From: Caloranaerobacter sp050286925
GTDB taxonomy: Bacteria > Bacillota > Clostridia > Tissierellales > Thermohalobacteraceae
Reading direction: 5' to 3'
NCBI RefSeq assembly: GCF_050286925.1
Contig: NZ_JBFWFX010000012.1
Coordinates: 1-64,000, forward strand
Length of the DNA stretch: 64,000 bases
A model generated the notes under the pieces. It did no database searches and was not told where the DNA came from. It saw only the letters and a program-made list of their open reading frames with translations. Position numbers and translations under genes: made by a program. The first letter of the stretch is position 1, and each line of letters opens with the position of its first letter. Positions 14,688 to 24,989 of this stretch are shown one piece after another.

Positions 14688-16888
14688 TGAATAATAAGCC
14701 TTGGAAAAGTGTAGGACTTACTAAGGAAGAATACGATAAAATATTAGAAATCTTAGGCAGAGAACCTAATAATTTAGAGTTAAATATGTACGGTGTTATG
14801 TGGTCTGAACATTGCAGTTACAAGAACTCAAGAGCACTTTTTAAGCATTTTCCAACATCAAATGAAAGAGTACTTCAAGGGCCTGGTGAAAATGCTGGAA
14901 TTATTGATATAGGAGATAACAAAGCTATAGCAATGAAAATAGAAAGCCACAATCACCCTTCCGCAGTAGAGCCTTATCAAGGAGCTGCAACTGGTGTTGG
15001 AGGAATTATCAGAGATATTTTTGCAATGGGAGCAAGACCAATAGCACTTCTAAATTCTCTAAGATTTGGAGAAATAGAAGATGACGCTCATATGAGATAT
15101 TTATTTAGTGGAGTAGTTTCAGGAATTGGAGGATATGGAAACTGCATCGGTATTCCAACGGTAGGTGGAGAAGTATATTTCAACAAATGTTACCAAGGCA
15201 ATCCTTTAGTAAATGCTATGTGTATTGGGGTTATTGAACACGATAAAATTCACAGAGGAACTGCAGCAGGTGTTGGGAATTTAGTTATGTATGTAGGGGC
15301 ATCTACTGGAAGAGATGGGATAGGAGGAGCGAGTTTTGCTTCTGTAGAATTGACTGAAGAAACAGCAGAACAGAGGTCAGCAGTCCAAGTTGGAGACCCA
15401 TTTATGGAAAAGTTGTTATTAGAAGCTTGTCTTGAACTTCTAGATACAGATTATGTTGTCGGCATACAGGATTTAGGAGCTGCTGGATTAACATCAGCAT
15501 GTAGTGAAATGGCTTCTAGAGGTAATTCAGGTATGGTAATAGACGTGTCATTAGTTCCTAGAAGAGAAGAAGGAATGCTACCTGTAGAAGTAATGATATC
15601 GGAATCACAAGAAAGAATGCTTCTTGTTATAAAAAAGGGTGCAGAAGAAAAGGTTAAAAAGATATTTGATAAATGGGGACTTCATTCGGCCGTTATAGGA
15701 AAAGTTACGGATGATGGAATGTTGACTATTATGGAAAATGGCAAAATAGTTGGCAGGGTACCTGCAAAATCTTTAGCTGATGAGGCACCAAAATATTACA
15801 GAGAATACAAAAAGCCAGAGTATATAGATAAAAAGAGAGCTCTTTCGATAGATAAATTAAAGGAAGTTAATGATTTAAATGAAGCATTATTTAAAATGCT
15901 TAGCTCTACAAATTTATGCAGTAGAGAATGGGTTTATAATCAGTACGATTATCAGGTAAGAACTAATACGATAATAACCCCTGGTTCAGATGCAGCTGTA
16001 ATTAGAATTGATGGAACGAATAAAGCCATAGCTGCTACGACAGATTGTAATAGTAGATATTGTTATTTAAATCCTAGAAGAGGGGCTCAGATTGCAGTTG
16101 CTGAAGCGGCTAGAAATATTGTTGTAACTGGTGGGAAACCTTTAGCTATTACTGATGGACTTAATTTTGGAAATCCAGAGAAGCCAGATAGATTCTGGCA
16201 GTTTAGAGAGAGTATTTTAGGTATAAGTGAAGCTTGCAGGAAGTTCAATACTCCAGTTGTAAGTGGTAATGTAAGTTTTTACAACGAAACTCCAGAAAAT
16301 GCAATATATCCGACTCCAATAATAGGAATGGTAGGACTTATAGAGGATCTAGATAAAGTTATGACTATGGAATTTAAAGATGAAGGCGATATTATTGTAC
16401 TTTTAGGTTCAACTAAGGAAGAAATTGGTGCAAGTGAATATTTAAAGGTAATTCATGGTTTAGAATTAGGTGAAGTACCAGAAATAGATTTAGATTTAGA
16501 AAAAAGATTACAAGATTTATGTCTTGAGCTTATAGATAAAAAACTTATAAAGTCAGCTCACGATTTGAGTGAGGGAGGATTAGCATTAGCATTATGTGAG
16601 TGCTGCTCTAAAGGTAATTTAGGAGCTGAAATTTCAGTAGATACAGATTTAAGAGAAGATATATACTTATTTTCAGAAAGTCAATCAAGAATATTGGTAT
16701 CTTTAGATTCGAATAATGTAGACAAATTAAAAGAATTATGTAATAAATACGAAATCCCATTTACAGTATTAGGAAGAACCATAAAAGATAAATTATCAAT
16801 AGAAATTAATGGCAGTTCAGTAATTGATGTTAAAGTAGAGGATATTACAGATAAATTAAGGAGTGTATTGCCATGTATAATGGGCTAG
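14687..16888 (+). CDS. purL: FGAM synthase, small PurL form
   Basis: 733 aa (small type that requires PurS and PurQ). Contains MYGVMWSEHCSYKNSR, the substrate loops VESHNHPSAVEPYQGAATGVGG and the second AIRS-like half with SAHDLSEGGLALAL. ATG 14687 overlaps the purQ stop (TGATG); a GTG three bases earlier is possible. The 3' end overlaps purF by 16 bp. ATP-dependent conversion of FGAR to FGAM. Confidence 0.97.
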   Translation: MNNKPWKSVGLTKEEYDKILEILGREPNNLELNMYGVMWSEHCSYKNSRALFKHFPTSNERVLQGPGENAGIIDIGDNKAIAMKIESHNHPSAVEPYQGAATGVGGIIRDIFAMGARPIALLNSLRFGEIEDDAHMRYLFSGVVSGIGGYGNCIGIPTVGGEVYFNKCYQGNPLVNAMCIGVIEHDKIHRGTAAGVGNLVMYVGASTGRDGIGGASFASVELTEETAEQRSAVQVGDPFMEKLLLEACLELLDTDYVVGIQDLGAAGLTSACSEMASRGNSGMVIDVSLVPRREEGMLPVEVMISESQERMLLVIKKGAEEKVKKIFDKWGLHSAVIGKVTDDGMLTIMENGKIVGRVPAKSLADEAPKYYREYKKPEYIDKKRALSIDKLKEVNDLNEALFKMLSSTNLCSREWVYNQYDYQVRTNTIITPGSDAAVIRIDGTNKAIAATTDCNSRYCYLNPRRGAQIAVAEAARNIVVTGGKPLAITDGLNFGNPEKPDRFWQFRESILGISEACRKFNTPVVSGNVSFYNETPENAIYPTPIIGMVGLIEDLDKVMTMEFKDEGDIIVLLGSTKEEIGASEYLKVIHGLELGEVPEIDLDLEKRLQDLCLELIDKKLIKSAHDLSEGGLALALCECCSKGNLGAEISVDTDLREDIYLFSESQSRILVSLDSNNVDKLKELCNKYEIPFTVLGRTIKDKLSIEINGSSVIDVKVEDITDKLRSVLPCIMG

Positions 16889-18261
16889 CATGTAGTGATA
16901 AGTTAAATGAAGAATGTGGTATAGTTGGAATATATTCGAATGATATAAAAGACATTTCTAAACTTACTTACTTTGGATTATATTCGCTGCAGCATAGAGG
17001 ACAGGAAAGCTGCGGCATTGCTGTTAATAATAAAGGTAAAATCAAATACTGTAAAGGCATGGGATTGGTATCTGAGGTATTTGATGACGATGTTTTGAAA
17101 AATCTTGATGGCAATATAAGTATAGGGCATGTTAGATATTCTACAACAGGAGAAAGTAGAGCTTCAAATGCTCAACCTTTAGTAGTTAAGTATAAAAATG
17201 GAGATATTGCATTAGCCCATAATGGCAATTTAGTGAATGCTCATACTATAAGAGAAATATTAGAAGAAGAAGGTGTTGTACTTCAAACTACTATAGATAC
17301 TGAAGTAATAGTTAATTTGATAGCAAGATATCATAAATCGGGTATTGAAAGTGCAATAAAAAAGGTTATGGAACTTATTAGAGGCTCTTATGCATTAGTA
17401 TTGACTATGGGAGATATGTTAATAGGAGTAAGAGATCCATATGGGATAAGGCCTTTATGTATAGGGAAATTAAAGAAAGGTTTTGTTATTGCATCGGAAA
17501 GTTGTGCGTTAGATACTGTTGGTGCTGATTTTATTAGGGATGTAGAACCTGGAGAAATCATTATCATTGATGAAAAAGGTATGAAAAGTATACCATATGA
17601 TAAATGGTGCAAAAAAAGTTTATGCATTTTTGAGTTAATTTATTTTGCTAGACCTGATAGTATAATGGATGGAATTAGCGTTTATCTTGCTAGAAAAGAA
17701 GCTGGCAGGATTCTTGCGAGAGAGTCTAAAGTTGATGCAGATATAGTTATATCTGTTCCAGATTCAGGTACGGCGGCTGCAATAGGATTTTCAGAAGAGT
17801 CGGGAATCCCTTTTAGTGAAGGATTAATAAAAAATAGATATGTTGGAAGAACTTTTATTAAGCCTAGTCAAGAGTTAAGGGAGCAGGGAGTAAGACTTAA
17901 ACTTAACGTATTAAAGGAAAATATAAAAGGGAAGAGAGTCGTTTTAGTAGATGATTCTATAGTTAGAGGGACTACTATAAGAAGAATTGTAGATATTTTA
18001 AAATCGGCTGGAGCTAAAGAAGTGCATGTAAGAATAAGTTCACCACCTGTTAAGTATCCTTGCTTCTTTGGGATAGACACTCCTGAGAGAAAACAACTTA
18101 TAGGTGCAAAGAATACTACTGAAGAGATTAGAAAGTTGATAAATGCGGATAGCTTGAGTTATTTATCTATCGAAGGCCTTATAAAAACTACAGGTAAAAA
18201 TGGAGGGTTTTGTTTAGCTTGTTTTAATGGTGATTATCCTATGGAAGTACCATTGGGCTAA
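16873..18261 (+). CDS. purF: amidophosphoribosyltransferase
   Basis: 462 aa; first committed step, PRPP plus glutamine to phosphoribosylamine. A short propeptide is seen, the nucleophile being Cys15 in NEECGIVGIYS. PRTase domain carries the PRPP loop VVLVDDSIVRGTT. Cysteines in YPCFFGIDTP and GFCLACFNGDYP match the Fe-S-containing Bacillus-type enzyme, which is oxygen-sensitive. Translation start lies inside purL. Confidence 0.98.
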   Translation: MYNGLACSDKLNEECGIVGIYSNDIKDISKLTYFGLYSLQHRGQESCGIAVNNKGKIKYCKGMGLVSEVFDDDVLKNLDGNISIGHVRYSTTGESRASNAQPLVVKYKNGDIALAHNGNLVNAHTIREILEEEGVVLQTTIDTEVIVNLIARYHKSGIESAIKKVMELIRGSYALVLTMGDMLIGVRDPYGIRPLCIGKLKKGFVIASESCALDTVGADFIRDVEPGEIIIIDEKGMKSIPYDKWCKKSLCIFELIYFARPDSIMDGISVYLARKEAGRILARESKVDADIVISVPDSGTAAAIGFSEESGIPFSEGLIKNRYVGRTFIKPSQELREQGVRLKLNVLKENIKGKRVVLVDDSIVRGTTIRRIVDILKSAGAKEVHVRISSPPVKYPCFFGIDTPERKQLIGAKNTTEEIRKLINADSLSYLSIEGLIKTTGKNGGFCLACFNGDYPMEVPLG

Positions 18262-18376
18262 AAATAAAAATGAAAAATTGAAAATGGAAAATGTAAAATT
18301 ATTTGGTGTTTAATAATAGGAGTTAATAGTTTTTAATCATTAATTTTACATTTTACATTCCTATAAGGAGGTTTAT
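18262..18376. other. purF-purM spacer with inverted AT repeat
   Basis: ATTGAAAATGGAAAATGTAAA near 18277 and its inverse TTTTACATTTTACATTCC at 18345-18362 can form a long weak stem. It is the same word family seen between other genes. No ORF. Confidence 0.5.
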
Positions 18377-19420
18377 ATGGGTACTAAAGGTATTACTTAT
18401 AAAGATGCAGGTGTTGATATTAAAGCTGGATATGAAGCGGTTAATCTGATTAAAGAACATGTAAAGAGAACTTATACTAAAGGAGTTATGTCGAGTATAG
18501 GAGGCTTTAGTGGCCTTTTTAAAATAGATACAGATAAATACAAGGAACCTATTTTAGTATCGGGAACGGATGGAGTGGGAACTAAACTAAAAGTCGCTTA
18601 TATGATGGATAAGCACGATACAATTGGAGAAGATTGTGTTGCAATGTGTGTAAATGATATATTGTGCCAGGGTGCAAAACCTTTATTTTTTCTTGATTAT
18701 ATTGGGACATATAAGATAGAGCCTACAGTTATTTCAAAAATAGTTGAAGGAGTAGCGAACGGTTGCGTAAAAGCTGGATGTGCTTTAATAGGTGGAGAAA
18801 CTGCTGAAATGCCCGGTGTTTACAGTAAAGGTGAATACGATTTAGTTGGATTTGCAGTAGGCATAGTAGATAAAGATAAAATTATTGACGGCTCTAGTAT
18901 TTCTGAAGGAGATGTTTTGATAGGACTTAAATCTAGTGGACTTCATAGTAACGGTTTTTCTTTAGTTAGAAAGTTATTTTTTGAAATAGAGAAATTCAGC
19001 GTCAATCAATATGTGGATGAATTGGGAACGACTTTGGGGGAAGAGTTATTAAAACCTACTCGTATATATGCAGATGTAATTGAAAAGATTTTAGATAAAT
19101 ATGTTGTAAAGGGAATGAGTCATATTACAGGTGGAGGATTTTATGAGAATATACCAAGAATGCTTCCTGAAGGATTTGTTGCAGATATAGATGTTAGATA
19201 TATAGATATACCAGCTATTTTTAAATTAATCGAAAAATTAGGTAGAATCGATAAAAAAGAAATGTATTCTACTTTTAATATGGGAATTGGAATGGTTATA
19301 GCTGTAGACAAAGAAGATGGAGATAAAGTATTAGATTATTTAAATAGCATAGGAGAAAGGGCATATCTAATAGGGGAGATAAAAAAGGGAGAAGGTGGCA
19401 TTAGAATATGTCATCAGTAA
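18377..19420 (+). CDS. purM: AIR synthetase
   Basis: 347 aa; ATP-dependent ring closure of FGAM to AIR. Blocks ILVSGTDGVGTKLKVAYMMD, MCVNDILCQGAKPLFFLDY, GCALIGGETAEMPG and HITGGGFYENIPRM are diagnostic. AAGGAGG ribosome site. 3' end overlaps purN by 13 bp. Confidence 0.98.
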   Translation: MGTKGITYKDAGVDIKAGYEAVNLIKEHVKRTYTKGVMSSIGGFSGLFKIDTDKYKEPILVSGTDGVGTKLKVAYMMDKHDTIGEDCVAMCVNDILCQGAKPLFFLDYIGTYKIEPTVISKIVEGVANGCVKAGCALIGGETAEMPGVYSKGEYDLVGFAVGIVDKDKIIDGSSISEGDVLIGLKSSGLHSNGFSLVRKLFFEIEKFSVNQYVDELGTTLGEELLKPTRIYADVIEKILDKYVVKGMSHITGGGFYENIPRMLPEGFVADIDVRYIDIPAIFKLIEKLGRIDKKEMYSTFNMGIGMVIAVDKEDGDKVLDYLNSIGERAYLIGEIKKGEGGIRICHQ

Positions 19421-20034
19421 ATATTGGTGTCTTAATTTCAGGAAGCGGTACTAATCTTCAGGCCTTGATTGATAGTATAGATAAAGGCTATATAAATGGA
19501 AAAATAAAGGTTGTAATTTCTAATAGAAAAGATGCTTATGGGCTTGTAAGAGCAAGAAAAAATTTAATAGAAGCTCTCTATATAAATAGGAAGGAATTTA
19601 ATAGTGATATAGAATTTGATTTAAAAATATTAGATGAACTAGAAAAACGGCAAGTTGAATTAGTAGTATTAGCAGGATATTTAAAAGTATTGAGCAAAGA
19701 GTTTGTCAATCATTATAAAAATAGAATTATTAATATACATCCTTCTTTGATTCCGAGCTTTTGCGGGAAAGGATATTATGGAGAAAAAGTCCATAGAGCA
19801 GTATTAGAGTATGGGGTTAAGATAACAGGTGCTACTGTCCATTTTGTCGATGAAGGAGCAGATACAGGACCTATTATATTACAAGAAGCTGTTTTTGTAG
19901 ATGATAATGATACTGTAGATACGCTTAGAGAAAAAGTGTTGAAAGTAGAACATAAGCTTTTACCAATGGCAGTAAAATTGTTTTGTGAAAACAAATTAGA
20001 AGTCATAGGCAGAAAGGTAATAATTAGGGATTAG
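19408..20034 (+). CDS. purN: GAR transformylase (10-formyl-THF dependent)
   Basis: 208 aa. Start NIGVLISGSGTNLQALID, catalytic region INIHPSLIPSFCGKGYYG, and VHFVDEGADTGPII with the essential Asp. It uses 10-formyl-tetrahydrofolate, linking to the folate operon at 28496. Start is within the purM end. Confidence 0.97.
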   Translation: MSSVNIGVLISGSGTNLQALIDSIDKGYINGKIKVVISNRKDAYGLVRARKNLIEALYINRKEFNSDIEFDLKILDELEKRQVELVVLAGYLKVLSKEFVNHYKNRIINIHPSLIPSFCGKGYYGEKVHRAVLEYGVKITGATVHFVDEGADTGPIILQEAVFVDDNDTVDTLREKVLKVEHKLLPMAVKLFCENKLEVIGRKVIIRD

Positions 20035-20156
20035 ATTTAAATTTTACATTTTGCATTTCTATTTACAGTATCATGGCAACTGGTAACTAGTAGCATATTG
20101 TTCTTTAGTAGCTTGTAGCTAGGAACTAATGGAAATGAAAAGAGGAGGTATTTACT
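20035..20156. other. purN-purH spacer with degenerate repeats
   Basis: TTTTACATTTTGCATTTC (about 20041) and GGTAACTAGTAGC/TAGTAGCTTGTAGC words, as in other spacers. No gene. Confidence 0.45.
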
Positions 20157-21689
20157 TTGAAAAGAGCACTTATTAGCGTATATGATAAGACAGGCATAGT
20201 AGAATTTTCAAGAAAGTTAAAGGAGTTAGGATGGGAAATTATATCAACTGGAGGAACGAGAAAAAAGCTTGCTGAAAATGGGATAGAAACTATAGATATT
20301 TCAGATGTAACAGGTTTTCCTGAATGTCTTGATGGAAGAGTAAAGACACTGCATCCTAAAATTCATGGTGGGTTATTAGCAATAAGAGATAATGATGATC
20401 ATATTAAAACTTTAAAGGAGCTTGAAATAGACTGTATAGATATGGTTGTTAACAATCTATATCCTTTTAAGGAAACAGTAAGTAATCCTAATGCAGCTCA
20501 TGAAGAGATAATAGAAAATATCGATATAGGTGGCCCATCTATGCTTAGAGCAGCAGCTAAAAACTATAAATACGTTACAGTTATAGTAGATCCTAATGAT
20601 TATGACAAAGTAGTAAATGAGTTAAAGGAAAAAGGAGACGTAAGTTTAAAGACTAAAGAATATCTTGCTGCTAAAGTATTTCAATATACAAGTCATTATG
20701 ATGCATTAATATCAGAGTATTTTAACAAAAGAGCCAATATAGATATGCCAGATTTAATTACTTTAACATTTGAGAAAAAGCAAGATTTAAGATATGGAGA
20801 AAATCCTCATCAAAAAGCAGCATTTTATACTGATGTATATCCAACAAAAGGAACTTTAGGACAGGCAAAAAAGCTTCATGGAAAAGAACTATCTTTTAAT
20901 AACATAAACGATACAAATGGTGCATTAGAGATTTTAAAGGAATTTGAAGAACCGACTGTAGTAGCTGTAAAACATACTAATCCATGTGGTATAGGTAGCG
21001 GTAATACTATTAGTGAAGCATTTAAAAAAGCATATGAGTCAGATAAAGTGTCAATATTTGGTGGAATTATTGCGGCAAATAGGGAAATTGATAGAGAAAC
21101 TGCCGAGATGATAAATAAAATCTTTATAGAAGTAGTGATAGCTCCATCATATACTGCTGAAGCTTTGGAAGTGCTTACTTCTAAGAAAAATATTAGGATA
21201 CTGGTTTTACCTGAAATTACTGCAAGAGAAGAAAGTGGATATGATATTAAAAGAGTACTAGGCGGAATATTAATTCAAGACAGAAATACTAAACTTATAC
21301 AAGATGAACTTAAATTTGTAACAGAGAGAAAACCTACTGAAAAAGAATTAGAGGATTTATTATTTGCTTGGAAGGCAGTAAAGAATGTAAAATCTAATGC
21401 AATTGTATTAGCTAAGGATAAAGGAACTGTTGCTGTTGGGCCAGGGCAGGTTAGTAGGATATGGGCTTTAGAGAATGCTATAAAACAGGGCGGGAATCGA
21501 GTTAAAAACAGTGTAATGGCATCTGATGCATTCTTCCCATTCCCTGATTGTGTAGAAGCAGCTTATAAAGCAGGAATAACTGCAATTATTCAGCCTGGTG
21601 GTTCGATTAGAGATAAAGAGTCTATTGAAGCAGCAAATAAATATGGTATAGCTATGGTATTTACAGGTATAAGACATTTTAAGCATTAG
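20157..21689 (+). CDS. purH: AICAR transformylase/IMP cyclohydrolase
   Basis: 510 aa bifunctional enzyme for the last two steps to IMP. MGS-like cyclohydrolase domain first (LISVYDKTGIVEFSRKL, GFPECLDGRVKTLHPK), then transformylase with LRYGENPHQKAAFY and AVKHTNPCGIGSG. TTG start 20157 is set by GAGGAGGTA and by the family start KRALISVYDKTG. Confidence 0.98.
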   Translation: MKRALISVYDKTGIVEFSRKLKELGWEIISTGGTRKKLAENGIETIDISDVTGFPECLDGRVKTLHPKIHGGLLAIRDNDDHIKTLKELEIDCIDMVVNNLYPFKETVSNPNAAHEEIIENIDIGGPSMLRAAAKNYKYVTVIVDPNDYDKVVNELKEKGDVSLKTKEYLAAKVFQYTSHYDALISEYFNKRANIDMPDLITLTFEKKQDLRYGENPHQKAAFYTDVYPTKGTLGQAKKLHGKELSFNNINDTNGALEILKEFEEPTVVAVKHTNPCGIGSGNTISEAFKKAYESDKVSIFGGIIAANREIDRETAEMINKIFIEVVIAPSYTAEALEVLTSKKNIRILVLPEITAREESGYDIKRVLGGILIQDRNTKLIQDELKFVTERKPTEKELEDLLFAWKAVKNVKSNAIVLAKDKGTVAVGPGQVSRIWALENAIKQGGNRVKNSVMASDAFFPFPDCVEAAYKAGITAIIQPGGSIRDKESIEAANKYGIAMVFTGIRHFKH

Positions 21690-21835
21690 CATTATTATAA
21701 ATTTAAAATTGAAAATTTAAAATGTAAAATTAATTCGTTGATCATTATTGGTTATTTGCTAAATAAAGAGCGGAAAGCGAAACACAAAAAGCGAATGACA
21801 GAATTAAATAGCGAAAATGAAAGGATGAATGGGGA
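21690..21835. other. purH-purD spacer
   Basis: AATTTAAAATTGAAAATTTAAAATG repeat word (about 21698-21727, split here as one of the AT family) and no ORF. Confidence 0.4.
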
Positions 21836-23095
21836 ATGAAGGTTTTAGTTGTAGGCGGTGGTGCAAGGGAGCATGCAATAGTTTGGAAGATATCTAAAAG
21901 TCCGAAGGTAAGTAAAATATATTGCATACCTGGTAATGGAGGAATAAGTGAGATTGCTGAAAATGTAAACATAAAGGCTGAAGATATAGAACTTTTATCA
22001 GAATTTGCTTTAAAAGAGAATATTAATTTGACTATAGTAGGTCCTGAAGCACCATTGGTAGAAGGCATTGTCGATAAATTCAAAGAAAAAGGGCTTAATA
22101 TAATAGGGCCAGATAAAAAAGGTGCAATGCTAGAAGGTAGTAAAATATTTGCTAAAAAATTTATGGAAAAGTATAACATACCTACAGCGAAATACAAAAC
22201 CTTTAAAAATAGTAAAAATGCAATTGAAGCTCTCGGTAGTTTTGAATATCCTTTGGTAATAAAGGCAGACGGTTTAGCTGGTGGAAAAGGTGTAGTAATC
22301 TGTAAAACTAGACAAGAAGCTGAAAAAACTATAATTGATATGATGGAGGAGAAAAAGTTTGGTTTATCTGGTGAAAATATAGTTATAGAAGAATATTTGG
22401 AAGGTATAGAGGCATCACTTTTATGTATTATTGACGGCAAAAAAATAATACCTATGGAGAGTGCAAAAGATTATAAAAAGATATTTGAAGGAGATGAAGG
22501 ACCGAATACAGGTGGTATGGGATGCTTTTCACCACACCCATTATTTACTCAAGCACTAAAAAATACTATTAGAGAAGAAATATTGGATCGTATTATGTAT
22601 GGGTTGAATATGGAAAAAATATTTTATCAGGGAATTTTATTTATAGGACTTATGCTTACAAAGGACGGTCCTAAAGTTTTAGAATTTAATGTTAGAATGG
22701 GCGATCCAGAAACCGAAGTAATACTCCCAAGATTAAAGAGCGATATAATTGAAATTTTTGAAAAGACTTTGTCTGGAAAATTGATAGAAGATGATTTGAA
22801 ATGGGAAGATAAACATTGTGTATGTGTAGTAGCAGCATCAAGAGGTTATCCAGTAAGCTATGAAAAAGGAAAGCTAGTTACAGGACTAGATAGAGTTGAT
22901 AAAGAAGTTATTGTTTTTCATGGAGGAACGAAAAAAGTAGATGGTAAAATTTATACAAATGGAGGTAGAGTACTTACAGTTACGGCTTTAGGAAATTCTC
23001 TAGAAGAAGCTAGAGAAGTTGTATATGATAATCTTGAAAAGATTAATTTTGAGAATATGTATTATAGAAGAGATATTGGGAAATTGGGACAGTAA
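21836..23095 (+). CDS. purD: GAR synthetase
   Basis: 419 aa, ATP-grasp ligase joining phosphoribosylamine and glycine. MKVLVVGGGAREHAIVWKI start, IKADGLAGGKGVVI, GPNTGGMGCFSPHP and VLEFNVRMGDPETE. The stop codon lies within a strong hairpin (23081-23117). The last about 35 codons and this hairpin have a degenerate second copy at 23396-23519. Confidence 0.98.
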   Translation: MKVLVVGGGAREHAIVWKISKSPKVSKIYCIPGNGGISEIAENVNIKAEDIELLSEFALKENINLTIVGPEAPLVEGIVDKFKEKGLNIIGPDKKGAMLEGSKIFAKKFMEKYNIPTAKYKTFKNSKNAIEALGSFEYPLVIKADGLAGGKGVVICKTRQEAEKTIIDMMEEKKFGLSGENIVIEEYLEGIEASLLCIIDGKKIIPMESAKDYKKIFEGDEGPNTGGMGCFSPHPLFTQALKNTIREEILDRIMYGLNMEKIFYQGILFIGLMLTKDGPKVLEFNVRMGDPETEVILPRLKSDIIEIFEKTLSGKLIEDDLKWEDKHCVCVVAASRGYPVSYEKGKLVTGLDRVDKEVIVFHGGTKKVDGKIYTNGGRVLTVTALGNSLEEAREVVYDNLEKINFENMYYRRDIGKLGQ

Positions 23096-23117
23096 GCTAA
23101 ACTTACTGTCCCAATTT
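23081..23117 (+). terminator. hairpin overlapping purD stop
   Basis: AAATTGGGACAGTAAG and CTTACTGTCCCAATTT, perfect 16-bp arms around a short loop, then GTATTTG. It probably ends the pur operon. Confidence 0.75.
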
Positions 23118-23395
23118 GTATTTGTCATTCATTTTTGCTATTTGCTTACTTGATATTATATGGTAAAATAAAATAAAAATACAAATTAAACATTTATTGG
23201 GAGATAAGGATAGTAGTTTATTTATAGGTATATTTTATTTAAAATAATTACCGGTTGGTGACAGAATGGATAAAAAAATGTGGATTAAATATATTCCTCC
23301 TACAGGTGGTAATGATGAGTGGAGTGAAGAAAAAGAATTATTGCGTCTTATTGAGAAAGAAAAATGATAAATAATTGAAGATTAATCAGGTAAAT
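23118..23395. other. gap after purD
   Basis: AT-rich, no strong promoter. Contains the short ORF annotated at 23266. It separates purD from the duplicated purD end. Confidence 0.5.
23266..23367 (+). CDS. 33-aa ORF, unknown
   Basis: MDKKMWIKYIPPTGGNDEWS followed by a charged EEKELLRLIEKEK helix. The ribosome site is poor (GGTGACAG). The sequence looks protein-like in composition but could be the C-terminal scrap of a lost gene trapped by the purD duplication. Confidence 0.3.
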   Translation: MDKKMWIKYIPPTGGNDEWSEEKELLRLIEKEK

Positions 23396-23519
23396 AGGAA
23401 ATTCTTTAGAAGAAGCTAGAGAGATTGCATATGATAATATTGAAAAGATTAATTTTTAAAATATGTATTATAGGAGAAATATTGGGGAATTGGGACAGTA
23501 AATTACTATCCTAATTTGA
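23396..23519 (+). pseudogene. partial duplication of the purD 3' end
   Basis: Matches purD 22990-23117 over about 124 bp: GGAAATTCT(T)TAGAAGAAGC, TATGATAAT-TTGAAAAGATT, ATGTATTATAG, and the terminator TTGGGACAGTAA. It has substitutions and an in-frame stop. No purD body precedes it. The copy also keeps a weakened hairpin. Confidence 0.85.
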
Positions 23520-23609
23520 TTACATTAGTTGGCATGATATTATAATGATTTAATAATGTTTTTAATATCTTATTTTGCGATACCGTAATTTACAAGAGGA
23601 GTGATATTT

Positions 23610-24974
23610 ATGAAAATGAAAAAACTCATAAGTTTACTGATGAGTTTAGTATTATTATTGACTGCTGGATGTTCAGACATAAGTCAAAATGCATCAAAAA
23701 ATGATGCTAATGATAATAAAAATAAAGCGGTAAAGGAACAAAATGAGATAACTATTGCTATATGGAAAGGTGACTTAGATGGATTAGGTTATTACTATAA
23801 TATTTTTAAAACATATAGGTACAAATTTGAAAAAGAAAAAGGTGTAAAAGTTAACTTTGATGTAATTAGTGGCAGTTATGAGGATTATTCAAAGAAGTTG
23901 AGTACTAAGTTGTATGCAACAGAAGGTCCTACACTTATATTTATTTCATATTACGATACATATGAAAAATATATAAACAGCGGGATTGTATTAAAAGTAG
24001 ATGGAAAAATTGGAAATCTTGAAAAAGTATATGATAACTTGAGAAATGAGTATTTTGTACCTATTGGAATGGTTTATGAGCCTATTGAATTAAATGGTAA
24101 AGTACTTAATGAACTGGGGCTAAAAGAACCAGACTTTAATTGGAGTAGAAAAGATTATCTTGAGATAAAAGAAAAATGGTTAAATCATGAACCTATATAT
24201 TTAATTCCAGAGTTATATTGGGAACTTGTTGATAATATAGTGTATGATTTAGATATATTAGATTTATCTAATAAGAAAATTAGTCTTAATAAACCAGAAG
24301 TTATTAAGTATATAAAGTCTATAAAGGAAGAAATCAATTCTGGTAAATACATATTATATGATGACTATAAATGCGAAAATTATTATAAAATGATATTCGA
24401 GTCGAGTTCAGATGAATATAAGAAAGCAAAAGAAATGGCTAATTTGATCTATGATAAAATGTTGAGAAAGTTTTATCCTGGAAACGCTTTAAAAACTTTG
24501 AAAATGGGTCTAGTTGTAGATATTGACAAAGATGTTATTCTACCTAATGTGGTATATAGTGAGCCGAAGCTTAAAACGTGGGCATTTTTAGTAAATAGAA
24601 ATGGTAAAAATGTAGAACTGGGAATCGAGTTTTTGAATGGATTGTTGAGTGATGAAATGCAAATAGAGATGTTTAAAAGTAAATTCGATACATATCCTGT
24701 AAGTAAGGCTATAGAGAGCAAGATAGAAGAAATAGAAAAGCAAAATAATATAAATGAAAAAGCAGTTAAATTAAGAAAGTTTATATTGGAGCAGATAGAA
24801 ACAGGTAATTATAAACCTTTCGCAGAGAAAGATAGAACAATAGATGCTATTGAATTTTTGTTAATGAAAGAAATGACAAAATTTATTTTTGCAGATGAAT
24901 CATATACAGATGAAGAAATAAGTCAGGAGCTTCAAAAGCTAGAGAATAAATATAATATTTGGTTGAATGAATAA
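23610..24974 (+). CDS. extracellular solute-binding lipoprotein (ABC, family 1-like)
   Basis: 454 aa. Signal peptide KKLISLLMSLVLLLTAGCSD with a lipobox cysteine at about residue 20, then an Asn/Lys linker. The mature part begins EITIAIWKGDLDGLGYYYN and has the look of a sugar-type family 1 binding protein (long lobes, WAFLVNRNGKNVELGIEFLN near the end). No permease or ATPase lies beside it, so it is an orphan; the ligand is unknown. ATG 23610 follows AAGAGGAG. Possibly a sensor or a partner of a shared transporter. Confidence 0.75.
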   Translation: MKMKKLISLLMSLVLLLTAGCSDISQNASKNDANDNKNKAVKEQNEITIAIWKGDLDGLGYYYNIFKTYRYKFEKEKGVKVNFDVISGSYEDYSKKLSTKLYATEGPTLIFISYYDTYEKYINSGIVLKVDGKIGNLEKVYDNLRNEYFVPIGMVYEPIELNGKVLNELGLKEPDFNWSRKDYLEIKEKWLNHEPIYLIPELYWELVDNIVYDLDILDLSNKKISLNKPEVIKYIKSIKEEINSGKYILYDDYKCENYYKMIFESSSDEYKKAKEMANLIYDKMLRKFYPGNALKTLKMGLVVDIDKDVILPNVVYSEPKLKTWAFLVNRNGKNVELGIEFLNGLLSDEMQIEMFKSKFDTYPVSKAIESKIEEIEKQNNINEKAVKLRKFILEQIETGNYKPFAEKDRTIDAIEFLLMKEMTKFIFADESYTDEEISQELQKLENKYNIWLNE

Positions 24975-24989
24975 AACAATCATATATAA

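Noticed and set aside
21745..22440. 231-codon frame antisense to purD
   Set aside because: Shadow of purD codon bias, no ribosome site or recognisable domain.
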